Assembly: GCA_023213315.1 (NCBI GenBank)
Contig: JAKCPI010011663.1
Location: 1-64,000 of the forward strand
Direction of reading: 5' to 3'
DNA length: 64,000 nt
Source: Euborellia annulipes
Lineage: Eukaryota; Arthropoda; Insecta; Dermaptera; Anisolabididae
A program made the translations under genes and the position numbers. Shown piece after piece: positions 53,377 to 64,000 of this stretch (positions within the stretch are counted from its first letter, which is position 1; every line of letters starts with the position of its first letter). A model generated the notes under the pieces. That model searched no databases, had not been told where the DNA came from, and saw nothing but the letters and a program-made list of their open reading frames with translations.

Positions 53377-54605
53377 GTTGCAAGATAAAGGCGCTCCGAG
53401 CTAAGACCAACACGTATATTAAAACACCAGTACGTGGAGAAGAACCAGTGTTTGTAGTGACGGGTAGGAAAGAAGATGTTGCAAAAGCGAAAAGGGAAAT
53501 ACTTTCAGCAGCTGAACATTTCTCCCAAATCCGTGCATCCCGTAAATCAAATCTTGGCGGAAGTGGTGGTGGTGGCGGTGGTGGTGGAGGTCTTGGTGGT
53601 GGTGTTAGCCCTCCAGGGCCACCCACTAATGTACCTGGACATGTCACCATTCAAGTTCGAGTGCCGTATCGTGTCGTTGGCCTAGTCGTTGGACCTAAGG
53701 GAGCAACTATTAAACGTATTCAAAATCAGACGCACACATATATTGTAACACCATCAAGAGACAAAGAGCCTGTGTTTGAGGTAACTGGCCTTCCTGAAAG
53801 CGTTGAAACAGCTAGACGTGAAATTGAAGCTCATATTGCTATGCGTACTGGGAGTGGAGTAGCTGGATCGCCACCTCCTGGAGCCGCAGCAGCTGCAGCT
53901 GCGGCTCCTGGTAGTTTAACAGCTCTTCTCGGTGGTTGTGATGATTCACCTGATCTTCTGGCTTCACTCTACAAATCCGGCCTTGGCTCTCTCTTTAACT
54001 ATCTTGATGCAACAGGGATGGGTGCTACCGCGTGTCAAACTACTAATGAAACTACTGGAGCGTATAATGCAATGACATCTTCAACAGGCTCCTCTGGAGC
54101 ATTTTCTTCAACTGGTTCATGCAGTAGTGGTTCAAGCAGTAGCAGTTCATCCACTAGTGGATCAAATGGACAAGGTGGGCGTCTTGGTGACCTTGTATCC
54201 ATATGGTCAGGTTCACTCGATACAGATGAAGGCCTAGGAGAGTCGCCAAGTTTTGAGACTTCCACAGCTGCATCAAGTATTTGGTCCTTTCCAAGCAACG
54301 CAGCTGGTTCATCAACAACCTCAACATCTTCTGTACCAGTCGGAACTGGAGTAACAACACGACCATCTCCTACTGCAAGCGTTTCACCAACAGACTCGTT
54401 GAGTTCTTTGGGCGCTGGATCAGCTGGCCTCCGCCGTGAATGCCTGATTTGTGCTGATAAAGAAGTTGAAGCCGCTCTTGTACCCTGCGGTCACAATCTT
54501 TTTTGTTTTGAATGTGCGACACGACTATGCGAACAGCAGTCTTCTGAAGCGGTATGCCCAGTTTGTCAACTCCATGTAGTCCAAGCTATCCGCATTTACT
54601 CTTAA
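53377..54605 (+). CDS. mex-3: MEX-3 RNA-binding protein with RING finger, coding exon 2 (residues 85-493)
   Basis: It continues KH1 directly from the split glycine: [20 protein letters not shown], then the EEPVFVVTG strand and an amphipathic helix ending IRASRK (about residue 141). A linker with nine glycines follows. KH2 (about 172-238) has the loop GPKG at 190-193 and the [19 protein letters not shown] signature. Then come an Ala-8 run and a long Ser/Thr/Gly-rich region. The C-terminal C3HC4 RING has C440, C443, C455, H457, C461, C464, C478 and C481, and ends QAIRIYS at the stop. Order and spacing match animal MEX3 proteins, which combine RNA binding with a possible ubiquitin ligase activity. 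All metal ligands and both GXXG loops are intact. The stop is TAA at 54603-54605. Confidence 0.97.
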
Positions 54606-54835
54606 ATAAACTTTCTGTCCTAATGTAGACTGGATTCACCGTAAACAAGGTGGACATATTAAAGCGGAAACTTGGGGAGATTAAATACAACGAAATGTAA
54701 AACTAAATATATAAATATATATATTGATATATAAAAATATATATGTGTTTATATATATTTATATATTTTTGGCAATACTTGTGTCTTTAACCACATAAAA
54801 TTATAGACATCGCAGCTGTAGGGCTACATTTTCCC

Positions 54836-54872
<37 letters not shown>

Positions 54873-57389
54873 CGAATTGAATCGGTATATGAGAGCCCAC
54901 AAAATATTCAATTCATAATTAAATTTATCGATTAAATAAAAGCTGGAGAATTATATATATATTTATATATGCACACACACATATATATACATATATATAC
55001 ATATATATATATATATATGAGTATTTATTATAAAAATACAATAAAAATATTATGAATGCATGCATCCTTCTCCACTTACCTCGGACCCAACCAGGGCAAT
55101 CATCCATTTAGATAGCAGTTATCTATTTTATATTTATATATATATATAGGTATATATATATATGTATTTATATATGTATAACTATATATGTATATCTATA
55201 TATGTATTTATATATTTACCTATAAAGAAATTTTATGAGTATTACAAAGAATAAAATATTTTAAGGAAAATTAGAGTTTTGTATAAGGTATGTGTATGTT
55301 TGTCTTAGATTTATCAACATATATTGACAAAAAAGAGAATCTATTAATAATATAATAATAAAACAAAATAGAAAAATGAAAAAAAAAAGACATGTTAAAT
55401 AACAGATCTCTTTCTCTTTCTCTCTCTCTCTCATGAATCGAGATCTTATATTATTATATATTTATTTATTTTTATTTGAATTTTTTTCCTTTAATTTCAT
55501 TTATTACGAACCCAAATTTGGGTGACATTTTATTTTAATTAAAGAGGGGAAAAAAAGAATATTTATAATAAAAAGTTGAATAAAAAAAAAAAAAAAAAAA
55601 ACAGCACTTGCATTGACAGAGGACAACCCAACCCCATTTGGCTGTGAAACTTAACTGCCACTTTCTGCAAACATAAGATATGGCTACTCTGAGACAGATT
55701 TTTTATCGAGAAATCACTTCCTTGGTATCCGGCGTGAAACATCTGACTTAATTAGCCTAATTGAAATAATTAATATTCGATTTGGGGTCAGCATTCCTTG
55801 TTATAGTAAATTATATTTATAGAAGAAAAAACATATCCCTTGTTGATTCTGTTGTTATTATGTTTAATGTGATATAGGCCATAAGTTATTTAAAAAAAAA
55901 TGAAGAATAAAAATTATTTATCTAGATGATTATAAAGTTTCTTAATAGAAAAAAAAACGAAGAATTAAATAAATAAATAAGTGAAAAAAAAATCCTTAAA
56001 TTCTGACTATAATAAATAATAAGAATATTTATGATATTATTATTAAATAAATAAATATTATATTGCTAAAAAAATAAAAATAATAAAAAAAAAGTTTCAC
56101 ATCGAAGCTATACTGTACAATGCATAAATCGCAAAAATCTTTCTTGGACGTCTTGCCGGAAATTGAGAGTAATTTTTGAATCTTAAACGACTGAATGTTT
56201 GCAGGTAATTTTTTCGGGTCGTACTAAGTAGTGAATTTTTCTATAGACACCTATTAATCTTTACATAATCAAAATTACCTTAGAAATAAATAAATAAATA
56301 AATTTTAAAAAATTAAAAAAAAAAATCGCATGCTATAATTAGCGTTCCATGCTTTTGTCAACGCTCTTTTTTGCTCGCGTATTTATAAAAAAAATTTATA
56401 AATAAATAAATATTTAATTATATTAATAAATATATATATACATATATATATATTATATAAAATAATAATAAACCAAAACACCAGATAAAAAATTATTTAT
56501 TTAGATAAATAAATTTCTCCTAAACGTCCGTCTCATTGTCCCCAATTAATTAAATTTTTGAATCATTGACAATACGGACAATATTTTTAAGAATATTAAT
56601 AGTAAAAAAAAAAAATCCAAGCGTTTTGGTCCTAAATAATCGACCATTTTTTATATCCAAACGGACTTGGATGGCCAGCTATGATAATAAATAAAAATAG
56701 TAATACAACAAAATGTACAAAAATTTTCAATTATATAAATATATATGTAAATATACATATATATATATATATATATAAACAAAAGAAAAAAAATTTTCCA
56801 TGAAACCTCTTCATTAAAGTTTTAGATGGCACACTGCTTCAGATATCTATTAATATAAATAATAAATAAATAATTCGCGTGAGTAATTGTCATAATAAAT
56901 GCTCAATTATTTCCACATGCCTGGGCGCTATCCAACCCTTCACCAAAAGGGCGTTGATAACTCAGCCCTTCGCATTCCAAAGAATAATAATTGGGTGGGT
57001 TTTCTCTTCGTAATATAGGGTAATAATATATTTGTTCTATAATAATATAATCGCATTGTTTTTATACAATTTATATTAATATAATCATAAAAAAATCGAT
57101 AAATAAATATAATATATAATAATTATGCCAATTTATGTCCTCTGTCAATCCTAAGATGCTTCGTGCCTGAAAAAATTCAGTATTTTGTTTTATTTTTTTT
57201 TCACTTAATAACTATATTATATTTCTTATTAATGTTCAAAAAAAAAATAAATTGTCTATTTAATTCTTATAGATGTCTAGTTATAATCAATAAGATTTTA
57301 TTACAATGTAATTATCAAAATGACTGGAGAAAAGTTGACCATATGTACAAGGTCTCTATTATTATGATTATTATTATTATTCTATTTAA

Positions 57390-57431
<42 letters not shown>

Positions 57432-57783
57432 ATATATATATATATAATTTGAGATGGTAATTTAAAAAATCTTTTTTATTTTTTTACATTATAATAATAA
57501 TAATTAATATTGTTAAGATAAATATAAATTATAAATATATGTATATACATATATATATATATTGTATATATATGTATATATATATAAAATATATGATTAG
57601 TTTTGCACAAGTATAGATTATGTAACCAAATTATTATTTTGATAGATATAATCAGATGATTTATGTTTGAAACTTTGGCAGCTTGTTTGGGAGCTATTTA
57701 AAAGACTTAATTCATATCTAGTTAATTTATTCAACCCCGAAAAGGACTATTGATCTCCCAACAGTTCCAATGTTTATTTTTTA

Positions 57784-57820
<37 letters not shown>

Positions 57821-60800
57821 TATTAATATTTTTTTTATTTGTTCTATTTATTAACTTTTTAAATTATTTTTTTATAATCAAAAGTTAGATTTAAAAAATC
57901 CAGGTTACATAATTTAACCGTTTTATTTTTTTATTTAGTAGTATTCAATATTTTTTTATTTATTGTTTTAATATATAATTTTTTACTCTTGATTATTATT
58001 CTACTTGAAAATGTTGTACTATGGGCTGAATCTTTCTCTCTGCTAATTTATGCACAATATTTATTCAGAGAAATAGTCTAGAATTTTTTTTCTATTTTAT
58101 TATAATATATAAATCTATAAAAAAAATATGTGATATATATATATATATATATAATTATATATGTATATATACATAATATATATATATATATAAAATTCCT
58201 TAATATATAGTTATATATCTGAATGTAGTATAAAGTATATAAAAGATTCAAAGAGTATAGACAACTGACACTGGAAGAAATTATTTTTTATGTTTGACTG
58301 CTCAAATGGCGATGGCAGTGAATGAAATTTTGTTTGAGATTGTACGGACTCAATTTCGGAATTGTTAGCCTATAATGTAAAAAAAAATAACATAAAAAAA
58401 AAACAAAAAACACAAAAAAAAAAAAAACAAAAAAAAAAAACATGCAAATAGTTTTTGTCTTCCCGAAGAATTTTTCATCTCTATACCAAAAATTATTTAT
58501 AATAATAAAATGAGGGAATCTCAATTTATTTTTAATTATATATTATTATTATTATTATTATTTTTCAATCATTCATACTCTTTTTTTCCTGGTGTTTACT
58601 TTAATCATCCCTAATACTAAAAACTCATAAAAAAAAAAAATTTTAATACATTAAAAAAAAAAAAGAATTAAATAAACATCTTCGAAAATGCAGAGCCAAT
58701 GACTTCTTTTATTTACTTTTATTGAAAAGTGAGGTCTAGAGATTACTGGTGTTGCAACTAGCTTTTGACTGATAAGGTGTCAATATTTTAGCGTTGTTAT
58801 CATTCTTAATGTGTAAAAAAAAGGTTCAGGCCTAATTATATATATAATATATTTAAATAAAACAGATTTTTGAAATGTTACGTAGTGGTTACTCCGTAAA
58901 AGATTATCACTATAATTAACATTTATTTATAATGTAATAAAAAATATATATATATATATTAATACATATATATATTTATATATATATATATATATATAAA
59001 TATATATATAACTACTATTAATTCTTAGACATCCGATTTTGTTAACCGATTACTGAATTTGGGATCTGGACTGCCAACACAATAAAATTAAATTGTAATA
59101 AAAGACATGTTATCATTTTAAAATGTAAAGCAATAATAATGGCAGTTTGGAAATTCTAAATCTGGTATAAAGTGGACAAATTCGAAAACCTGCTCAGCAT
59201 TAACACATAAATTATAAAGATATATATCTATTTAGTATGGTTGTTGTGCGTGAAAGTATAGTATTTTTTTTACAAAAATATTTAAATAAAAAAAATGAAA
59301 ATATAAATGATCTTGTGTTTTTTGAGCTAGACATTTTTTACGAAATCCTGAATAAAGCATTTAAATACTAAATATTCTGGTTACGTATATAAAATATATA
59401 TTAAAAAAAATCAAATACACACAGTATATTTTCCATAGTATTTTATGAAAATTAAGAAAAAAATAAAAAAAAAAGTTTTAAAAAACACAAGGTCTCATAA
59501 TAGATTATTTCGCTGTTTTTTTTTTTTTTTTTTGGTAATTGCATTTGCTGCCTTAATAAGAAAAAGGTCAGATATATATTTTTTCCATGCCCAATTTTGC
59601 TGTTGGCACTTAGAGAAATATTAGCGAGGAAAATTCTATTAATAAATGTAAGATTCGTATGTGGACGTATGAGATAACAAATATTAGCCATTTTTTTATT
59701 TTTCGATAAAAACGGTCACAGTAAGCATATAAATAAAAATAAAAATATTGAAAATTGTATATTTTTTTTATATATCCGTATGTAGAACAATAATAATATA
59801 ATATTAATATACATGTTGTGTAAACGATTGGATGTGTGAATTGATGGAAAAAATTCTTACTATTAAATTATTTAATTTTTATATCATTTATATATTGTAT
59901 TTTTTTAAAATAATTTTTTTCCTCCACTTTTTACATTTTTTTTTTTTCTAATTTGGACTGATTTAAGCACAACATTAAGCTAACACACAAATACACACAC
60001 ACACACTATATACATACATACATACATATACATACATTCACACAAGTACACGTACACCTATATCAAAGCTTTACTGTGATTGGGAAGACTGACTATATGT
60101 TTTTATTTTATAAGAAAACCTACCAAAAAAAAAAAAAATAGCTTTTAAAATCTCCAAAAAAGACTCGTTAAATTTCAAAAGTTTTCCTCGATTCTTCATA
60201 TTTTGATTGGAATCAAACCTCCTAACATAATTTAGCCAACAGCAAAAAAAATAAATAAAAAATTAACATCTCCTTTCCTTTGAATGTCGTTGATAACGGT
60301 CGTACTCTAGCTAGTATTTTCAGAGTAATAGTTTTAATAATGAAATTTATAAAGAAGTACTGCCACCATATTTTTAATCGAACAAATAAATAATAATAAT
60401 AAAAGAATAATAATATATAAAAGAAAAAAAAAAAAAAACCCAATAATGAGGCCATTTTGCTAGAGTTTTTGATGTTATGAGCGTCGAATGAGCTCGGCGA
60501 GGTGTATTTTTTTCTTTTTTTCACATTTTTTATTATTTTTTGAGCATTTTTTGGGCCAAGGACTGACGGCTGAGGGTCTCGTGTGTCTTGACTTCCAGAG
60601 GATTCCAATAATATTTTTTTTTTGGAACATCCTAAAAGACATGCGCCCTTCCCATCAAGTCCCCCCACCGCCTCGCCCTGCTTCCATTATGTTTGCATTC
60701 AATATAATAGTGTTATCTTTGTTGTGATTGTAAATTCTGAATAATTATATTTAAAGATGGAAAATTTAATAGTATTTCTTTAATATAAATGAAAAATATA

Positions 60801-61289
60801 TAATATATACCAGTAATTTATTAGATTTTAACTGAATAAAGTTTATAATTATATATATATGAAGATTATCAGAGCAATTGCTTATGTATGTGTAATAATG
60901 CATTGTACGTGATCACAAGTTAAACAACTGCTTTAATTACAATACGTCAGCTGGGTTGTATCGGAAATACTGCATGAATTTATCTATTTTTTTATTTAAA
61001 AAAAAATAAAATGTTTTTGATTAGTGTGATGTTGGGTTTGGGAAGTTTAGTGTCATAGGAGAAAAAAAAAAACAAAAAAAAAAAACTGTTATTTGAATGA
61101 CTCTGGTGTGGCAATATTTCAAAGCAAATCAAATTGTATAATTTTTTTATATATATAAAAATAAATAAATAAATAAAATATAACCTCAGATAATAAATAT
61201 TTAAAAATTGGGTGCCAAATATCTTTTTTATATATATATATACACATATATGTATATATATTTATAAAACAAAAATAATTATTGAAAAT
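54606..61289 (+). other. mex-3: Probable mex-3 3' UTR and downstream flank, repeat-poor and very AT-rich
   Basis: No MITE, SINE, hammerhead foldback or family A copy is recognised over 6.7 kb, in contrast to the intron. TA-type microsatellites recur (54839-54868, 54950-55018, 55128-55225, 56735-56780, 57392-57450, 57540-57595, 58125-58195, 58930-59010, 61230-61265) and there is a (TTA)n tract at 57785-57820. UGUANAUA-type Pumilio sites occur (for example TGTAAATA near 56745, TGTATATA near 57426, 57539 and 58158), many inside the TA tracts. AATAAA hexamers are too common to fix the polyadenylation site. Confidence 0.45.
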
Positions 61290-61560
61290 AAATCCCAAAC
61301 CTGGCCGTGTTATGTGTTTGTCGAGGCTTGGGCGGTTTGCGACTCAGAAAAACATGTGATTGACTCGGCCGACCTATAAAGGCCTGCTCAATCCCCGAAA
61401 CCCTTCCTCAGGGACCCTTTTTGTCCTCCTTTTGGGCCCCGAGGGGCTCTGCCCCAGCCAATCTCTCTCTCTTTTCCTCTGAAAGGTCGCAAATCTTCAA
61501 AATGACACCAAATTGATCATTCTCGAGTTGCAAAACCTCCACCGCCACACTTTTAATATA
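61290..61560. promoter_or_regulatory. GC-rich patch with TATAAA, candidate core promoter
   Basis: It stands out from AT-rich surroundings. TATAAA at 61375-61380 is followed 35 bp later by CCTCAGGG, a poor initiator-like match, and by GC-rich and CT-rich sequence. No downstream reading frame in the window is recognisable as a gene. It could also be a conserved 3' UTR or insulator element. Confidence 0.3.
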
Positions 61561-62550
61561 TTAATTGTCTGGTAAAAATATTTATATAATATGTATTTCT
61601 CCAAGGTATCAGTAAATATTTATAATAATTCACTCCTTCATAATATATATTTGTTATCACTAATAATAATATATTTGTCAAATAATTATTAATTCCCATG
61701 CTCAGTATAATAAACAAGTATTTCCCAAAATTTTAATAAAGTATAACTTGAATCCAAATCTATCAGGGTTGTGTGTGTGTGTATGTGTGCGCGTTTGCGA
61801 GTGTGCGTGAGTGAGTGTGTATTTCAAATATTTTAAAGAGTAATAATAAAGTTTACGTATTTAATTAAAAAAATTATAAAAAAATATGTATAAAAATATT
61901 TAAAAATCAACTGATAGTTTTGTTTATTTATAATGATACGTTTTTACCCAAAGAGAATTACATACTCAAGTTTAAATAAGTAAATACATTAGATAGTTCC
62001 ATGCAAAATTCTTCACATATATTTTTATTATACATGTTTTAATGCGCGTAAGATAATCTTCGAACAAATGTATTTTGAAGTTCAACATATTACCTCCATT
62101 TTGGGTAAGAGTAACAACAAAATATTACAAAAATGTACTTAAGATAATGTATGTTAATTTTTCATGTTTGCCAATATTTTATTTTCAAACTTGTGGATAA
62201 ATGATTCACTAGAAATGATTCTTTAGAAAATATATTGTATTTGTAATTGAAAATTTGGTATTATTTATAAATAACCCTAATATCCTATTCCTTGACAATT
62301 CAACATTAGATTCTAAAAAGCAAATGAAATAGAGTTTGGAGGGAGAGTTACGTCAAACATATTTCTAAATGGAAATGAATTCAGAGAAGCTTTCAAGATT
62401 ATTTTTGTTAAATCAGAGAATAAAAAAATTCAGGCTCTCTCAACAACTTTGAAACAACTTGGGTTCGTTTCCTGTGAGAGCCTTAATTTTTTTTCAAGGG
62501 TTTCAGATTAAATCGTGAAATCTTCAAATAATAATTAAGAAAATTAAAAT
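61561..62550. other. AT-rich flank with TG microsatellite
   Basis: A TGTGTGTG/GAGTGTG-type tract lies at 61770-61822. Otherwise nothing is recognised apart from a short inverted pair AATTCAGGCTCTCTCA and TGTGAGAGCCTTAATT (62428-62490). Confidence 0.4.
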
Positions 62551-62717
62551 TTGTTTAAGGTCTTTTTCGGCATCTAAGGCCTTATCCCTATTTATTTCAA
62601 ATGATTGATAGCCAATTCAAATGAAATAAATTTTTCTCGCTTGGGACGGGAACCGATCCCGAGACCCTAAGCACAAGAAGCTAATCTCTTCTCACTGAGC
62701 CACGGACTCGGGCATTT
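62551..62717 (-). mobile_element. SINE, near full length
   Basis: The tail AAGGTCTTTTTCGGCATC, a shortened GGCC block, body AATGAAATAAATTTTTCTCG, B box as GAACCGATCCCGAG and A box as CTCACTGAGCCACGG are all present on the minus strand. It is the only transposable element recognised downstream of mex-3. Confidence 0.82.
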
Positions 62718-64000
62718 TATTAGACAAAAATGCGTAAAAACGATTTAAAGTCACATTATTTTAAAAAAAGCATATTTTTTGGAGTTTCCAAGTGCGACCT
62801 GAGTTCTTTTTTTTTAATATTATTCAGCTAAAGAATAATAAATAACATCTCCTGTTAAATTTGCATTATTTGTTATTTAAAGAGTTGAGGTAACAATATA
62901 AACAAAAATTATTTATTATATCATCCGCAAGTCCAAACACCAAACACATATCTATCAAATTTGACTATGTCAGAAGCTTAATCATGTCAATGTCATAGTG
63001 GAGCTGAATTTTAATACTGGTCAGTTCTGTGTAGAATTTTTTTAATTTTGTTTTGGTCACCCCTGTTTTTAATAGGTTGATATTTAATAAGAAAACAATT
63101 GCTTCAGCATTCTCGGATCAGCCAGTTTGTGCTAGGCACGCTTGAGTACTTTTCAATTAGTGCCTGAGTAAATTGAGAGATCCGAGATCGAGCAATTTTT
63201 TTTTTTCAAGTATCGAAGTTCACAAATATTTTGGCAATATTAGTTCATAAACCAATATGTGGTATATATTTGTTAATTATTTAATTAAATTCAAAATAAC
63301 AAAATAATTTCATTATAAAAAAATTGTTCTGAATTTACAATATAATATTCAGAATCTACAATTGCAAAACCTGATTGTAAATTTATATGTATGCAAAGAG
63401 AGTTTCTGTCCAATCAATGAATGGAAATTGAAAATTTTTTCTGAAAATTGATTTTTTTTTTAGGACTACTCTTATGAAGCGAACACCTTTATTTTTCCCG
63501 ACTCACCATTCACTCGCTTCCTTTCCTTTTATCCTGGTACTTGGTGACAAAAATATTTAGAATTACGACTTTTCTGACACTTGCAGCTCCTATCATTTAA
63601 CGCTCGTCTCTCTTTCAAAGAAAACGTTATTTTCGTACTATAAAATCACATATTAAGTTAGATTATTTTTGTTGCGAAATAATGCCCTATTTTAAAGTCT
63701 ATGATTCTGTTTACTAGCATCCAATTAGTATTTTTAGTAAGGAAAATTTAGGCTAAGATTTCTCCAAAATCAATTAGCGTCATTGTTCGAATGAATGGTG
63801 TTAATGGACTTGAGGAATATTTGATAGAAGATGGAGAAAAGGTAGGAGAAACAGAAACAGCAGAACGGCTTCAAGGGGATGGCGTCCCGTTCCCATGGCA
63901 ACCCCCCAATAATATCCTTTGAGTTTTGCAACATCCTCCAGCCAACGGACGTCGTCACCGCCCCAAAAAGGGAGAGAGAAACAGCGAGATCATTTCTTCT
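62718..64000. other. AT-rich DNA, GC-richer at the right edge
   Basis: A weak inverted pair, TTGCTTCAGCATTCTCGGATC and GATCCGAGATCGAGCAA, spans 63098-63198. The last 150 bp are GC-richer and include an X-box-like GTTCCCATGGCAAC (63889-63902) and GACGTCGTCA. It may be the edge of a neighbouring promoter, but no gene is visible. Confidence 0.35.

Noticed and set aside
53282..53650. 122-codon minus-strand frame opposite mex-3 exon 2
   Set aside because: It is the antisense shadow of the glycine-rich KH linker.
54605..54610. AATAAA overlapping the mex-3 stop codon
   Set aside because: A polyadenylation signal there would leave almost no 3' UTR, and the hexamer is very common in this AT-rich DNA.
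58456..60080. GTCTTCC (about 58458) and AGCTTTA (about 60066), like GY and Brd boxes
   Set aside because: Single seven-base matches in more than 6 kb are expected by chance or nearly so.
60222..60668. 148-codon minus-strand frame
   Set aside because: Poly-Phe/Lys-rich translation of AT tracts with no domain or conserved pattern.
1..64000. CRISPR array or prokaryotic operons
   Set aside because: Repeat spacing, splice sites, AT-rich noncoding DNA and the mex-3 gene structure are those of an animal nuclear genome.

Overview
This window looks like nuclear DNA of an invertebrate animal, most probably an arthropod. It is AT-rich and saturated with short non-autonomous transposable elements. It contains one clearly recognisable protein gene, a homologue of mex-3 (two KH RNA-binding domains plus a C-terminal C3HC4 RING) on the + strand. 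The species cannot be named from the sequence.

Layout. Positions 1-16.9 kb are intergenic and repeat-rich: a 204-bp-period tandem array at the left edge, a near-perfect foldback holding two inverted tRNA-like sequences (1676-2240), and many copies of a mosaic repeat called family A here. Around 16.9-17.5 kb the DNA becomes GC-rich, with a GA microsatellite, two CCAAT boxes and a perfect CRE; this is the likely mex-3 promoter and 5' UTR. Coding exon 1 is 17546-17798. A 35.6-kb phase-1 intron (17799-53376) follows, and exon 2 (53377-54605) completes a 493-residue protein. The splice falls inside the GXXG loop of KH1. From the stop codon to about 61.3 kb the DNA is very AT-rich, full of TA microsatellites and almost free of the transposons that crowd the intron, consistent with a long 3' UTR and downstream flank. 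A GC-rich patch with a TATAAA motif lies at 61.29-61.56 kb. The last 2.5 kb holds one SINE and unassigned DNA.

Mobile DNA. The repeats fall into groups with visible hallmarks: hAT-type MITEs with 8-bp target duplications (four exact), Tc1/mariner-type MITEs at TA, a piggyBac-like MITE at TTAA, a tRNA-derived SINE family (full copies at 11.0, 39.8, 41.3, 52.5 and 62.6 kb), large foldbacks, and family A. Family A often ends in a hairpin of about 90 nt and carries a palindrome matching the RFX X-box. Several elements are nested, so insertion order can be read.

Most interesting signal. At least ten otherwise unrelated repeat families share a module of about 45 nt that folds like a minimal type I hammerhead ribozyme: helix I, CUGANGA, helix II, GAAA, a one- to three-pair helix III, UH, helix I. 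Copies are often paired as inverted arms of a foldback. Two arms of one element (28.1 and 28.7 kb) differ by compensatory changes in helix I. Hammerhead motifs are known from Penelope-like retroelements, but no reverse transcriptase is visible here. Every copy has one extra A or U before helix II, so catalytic activity is an open question.
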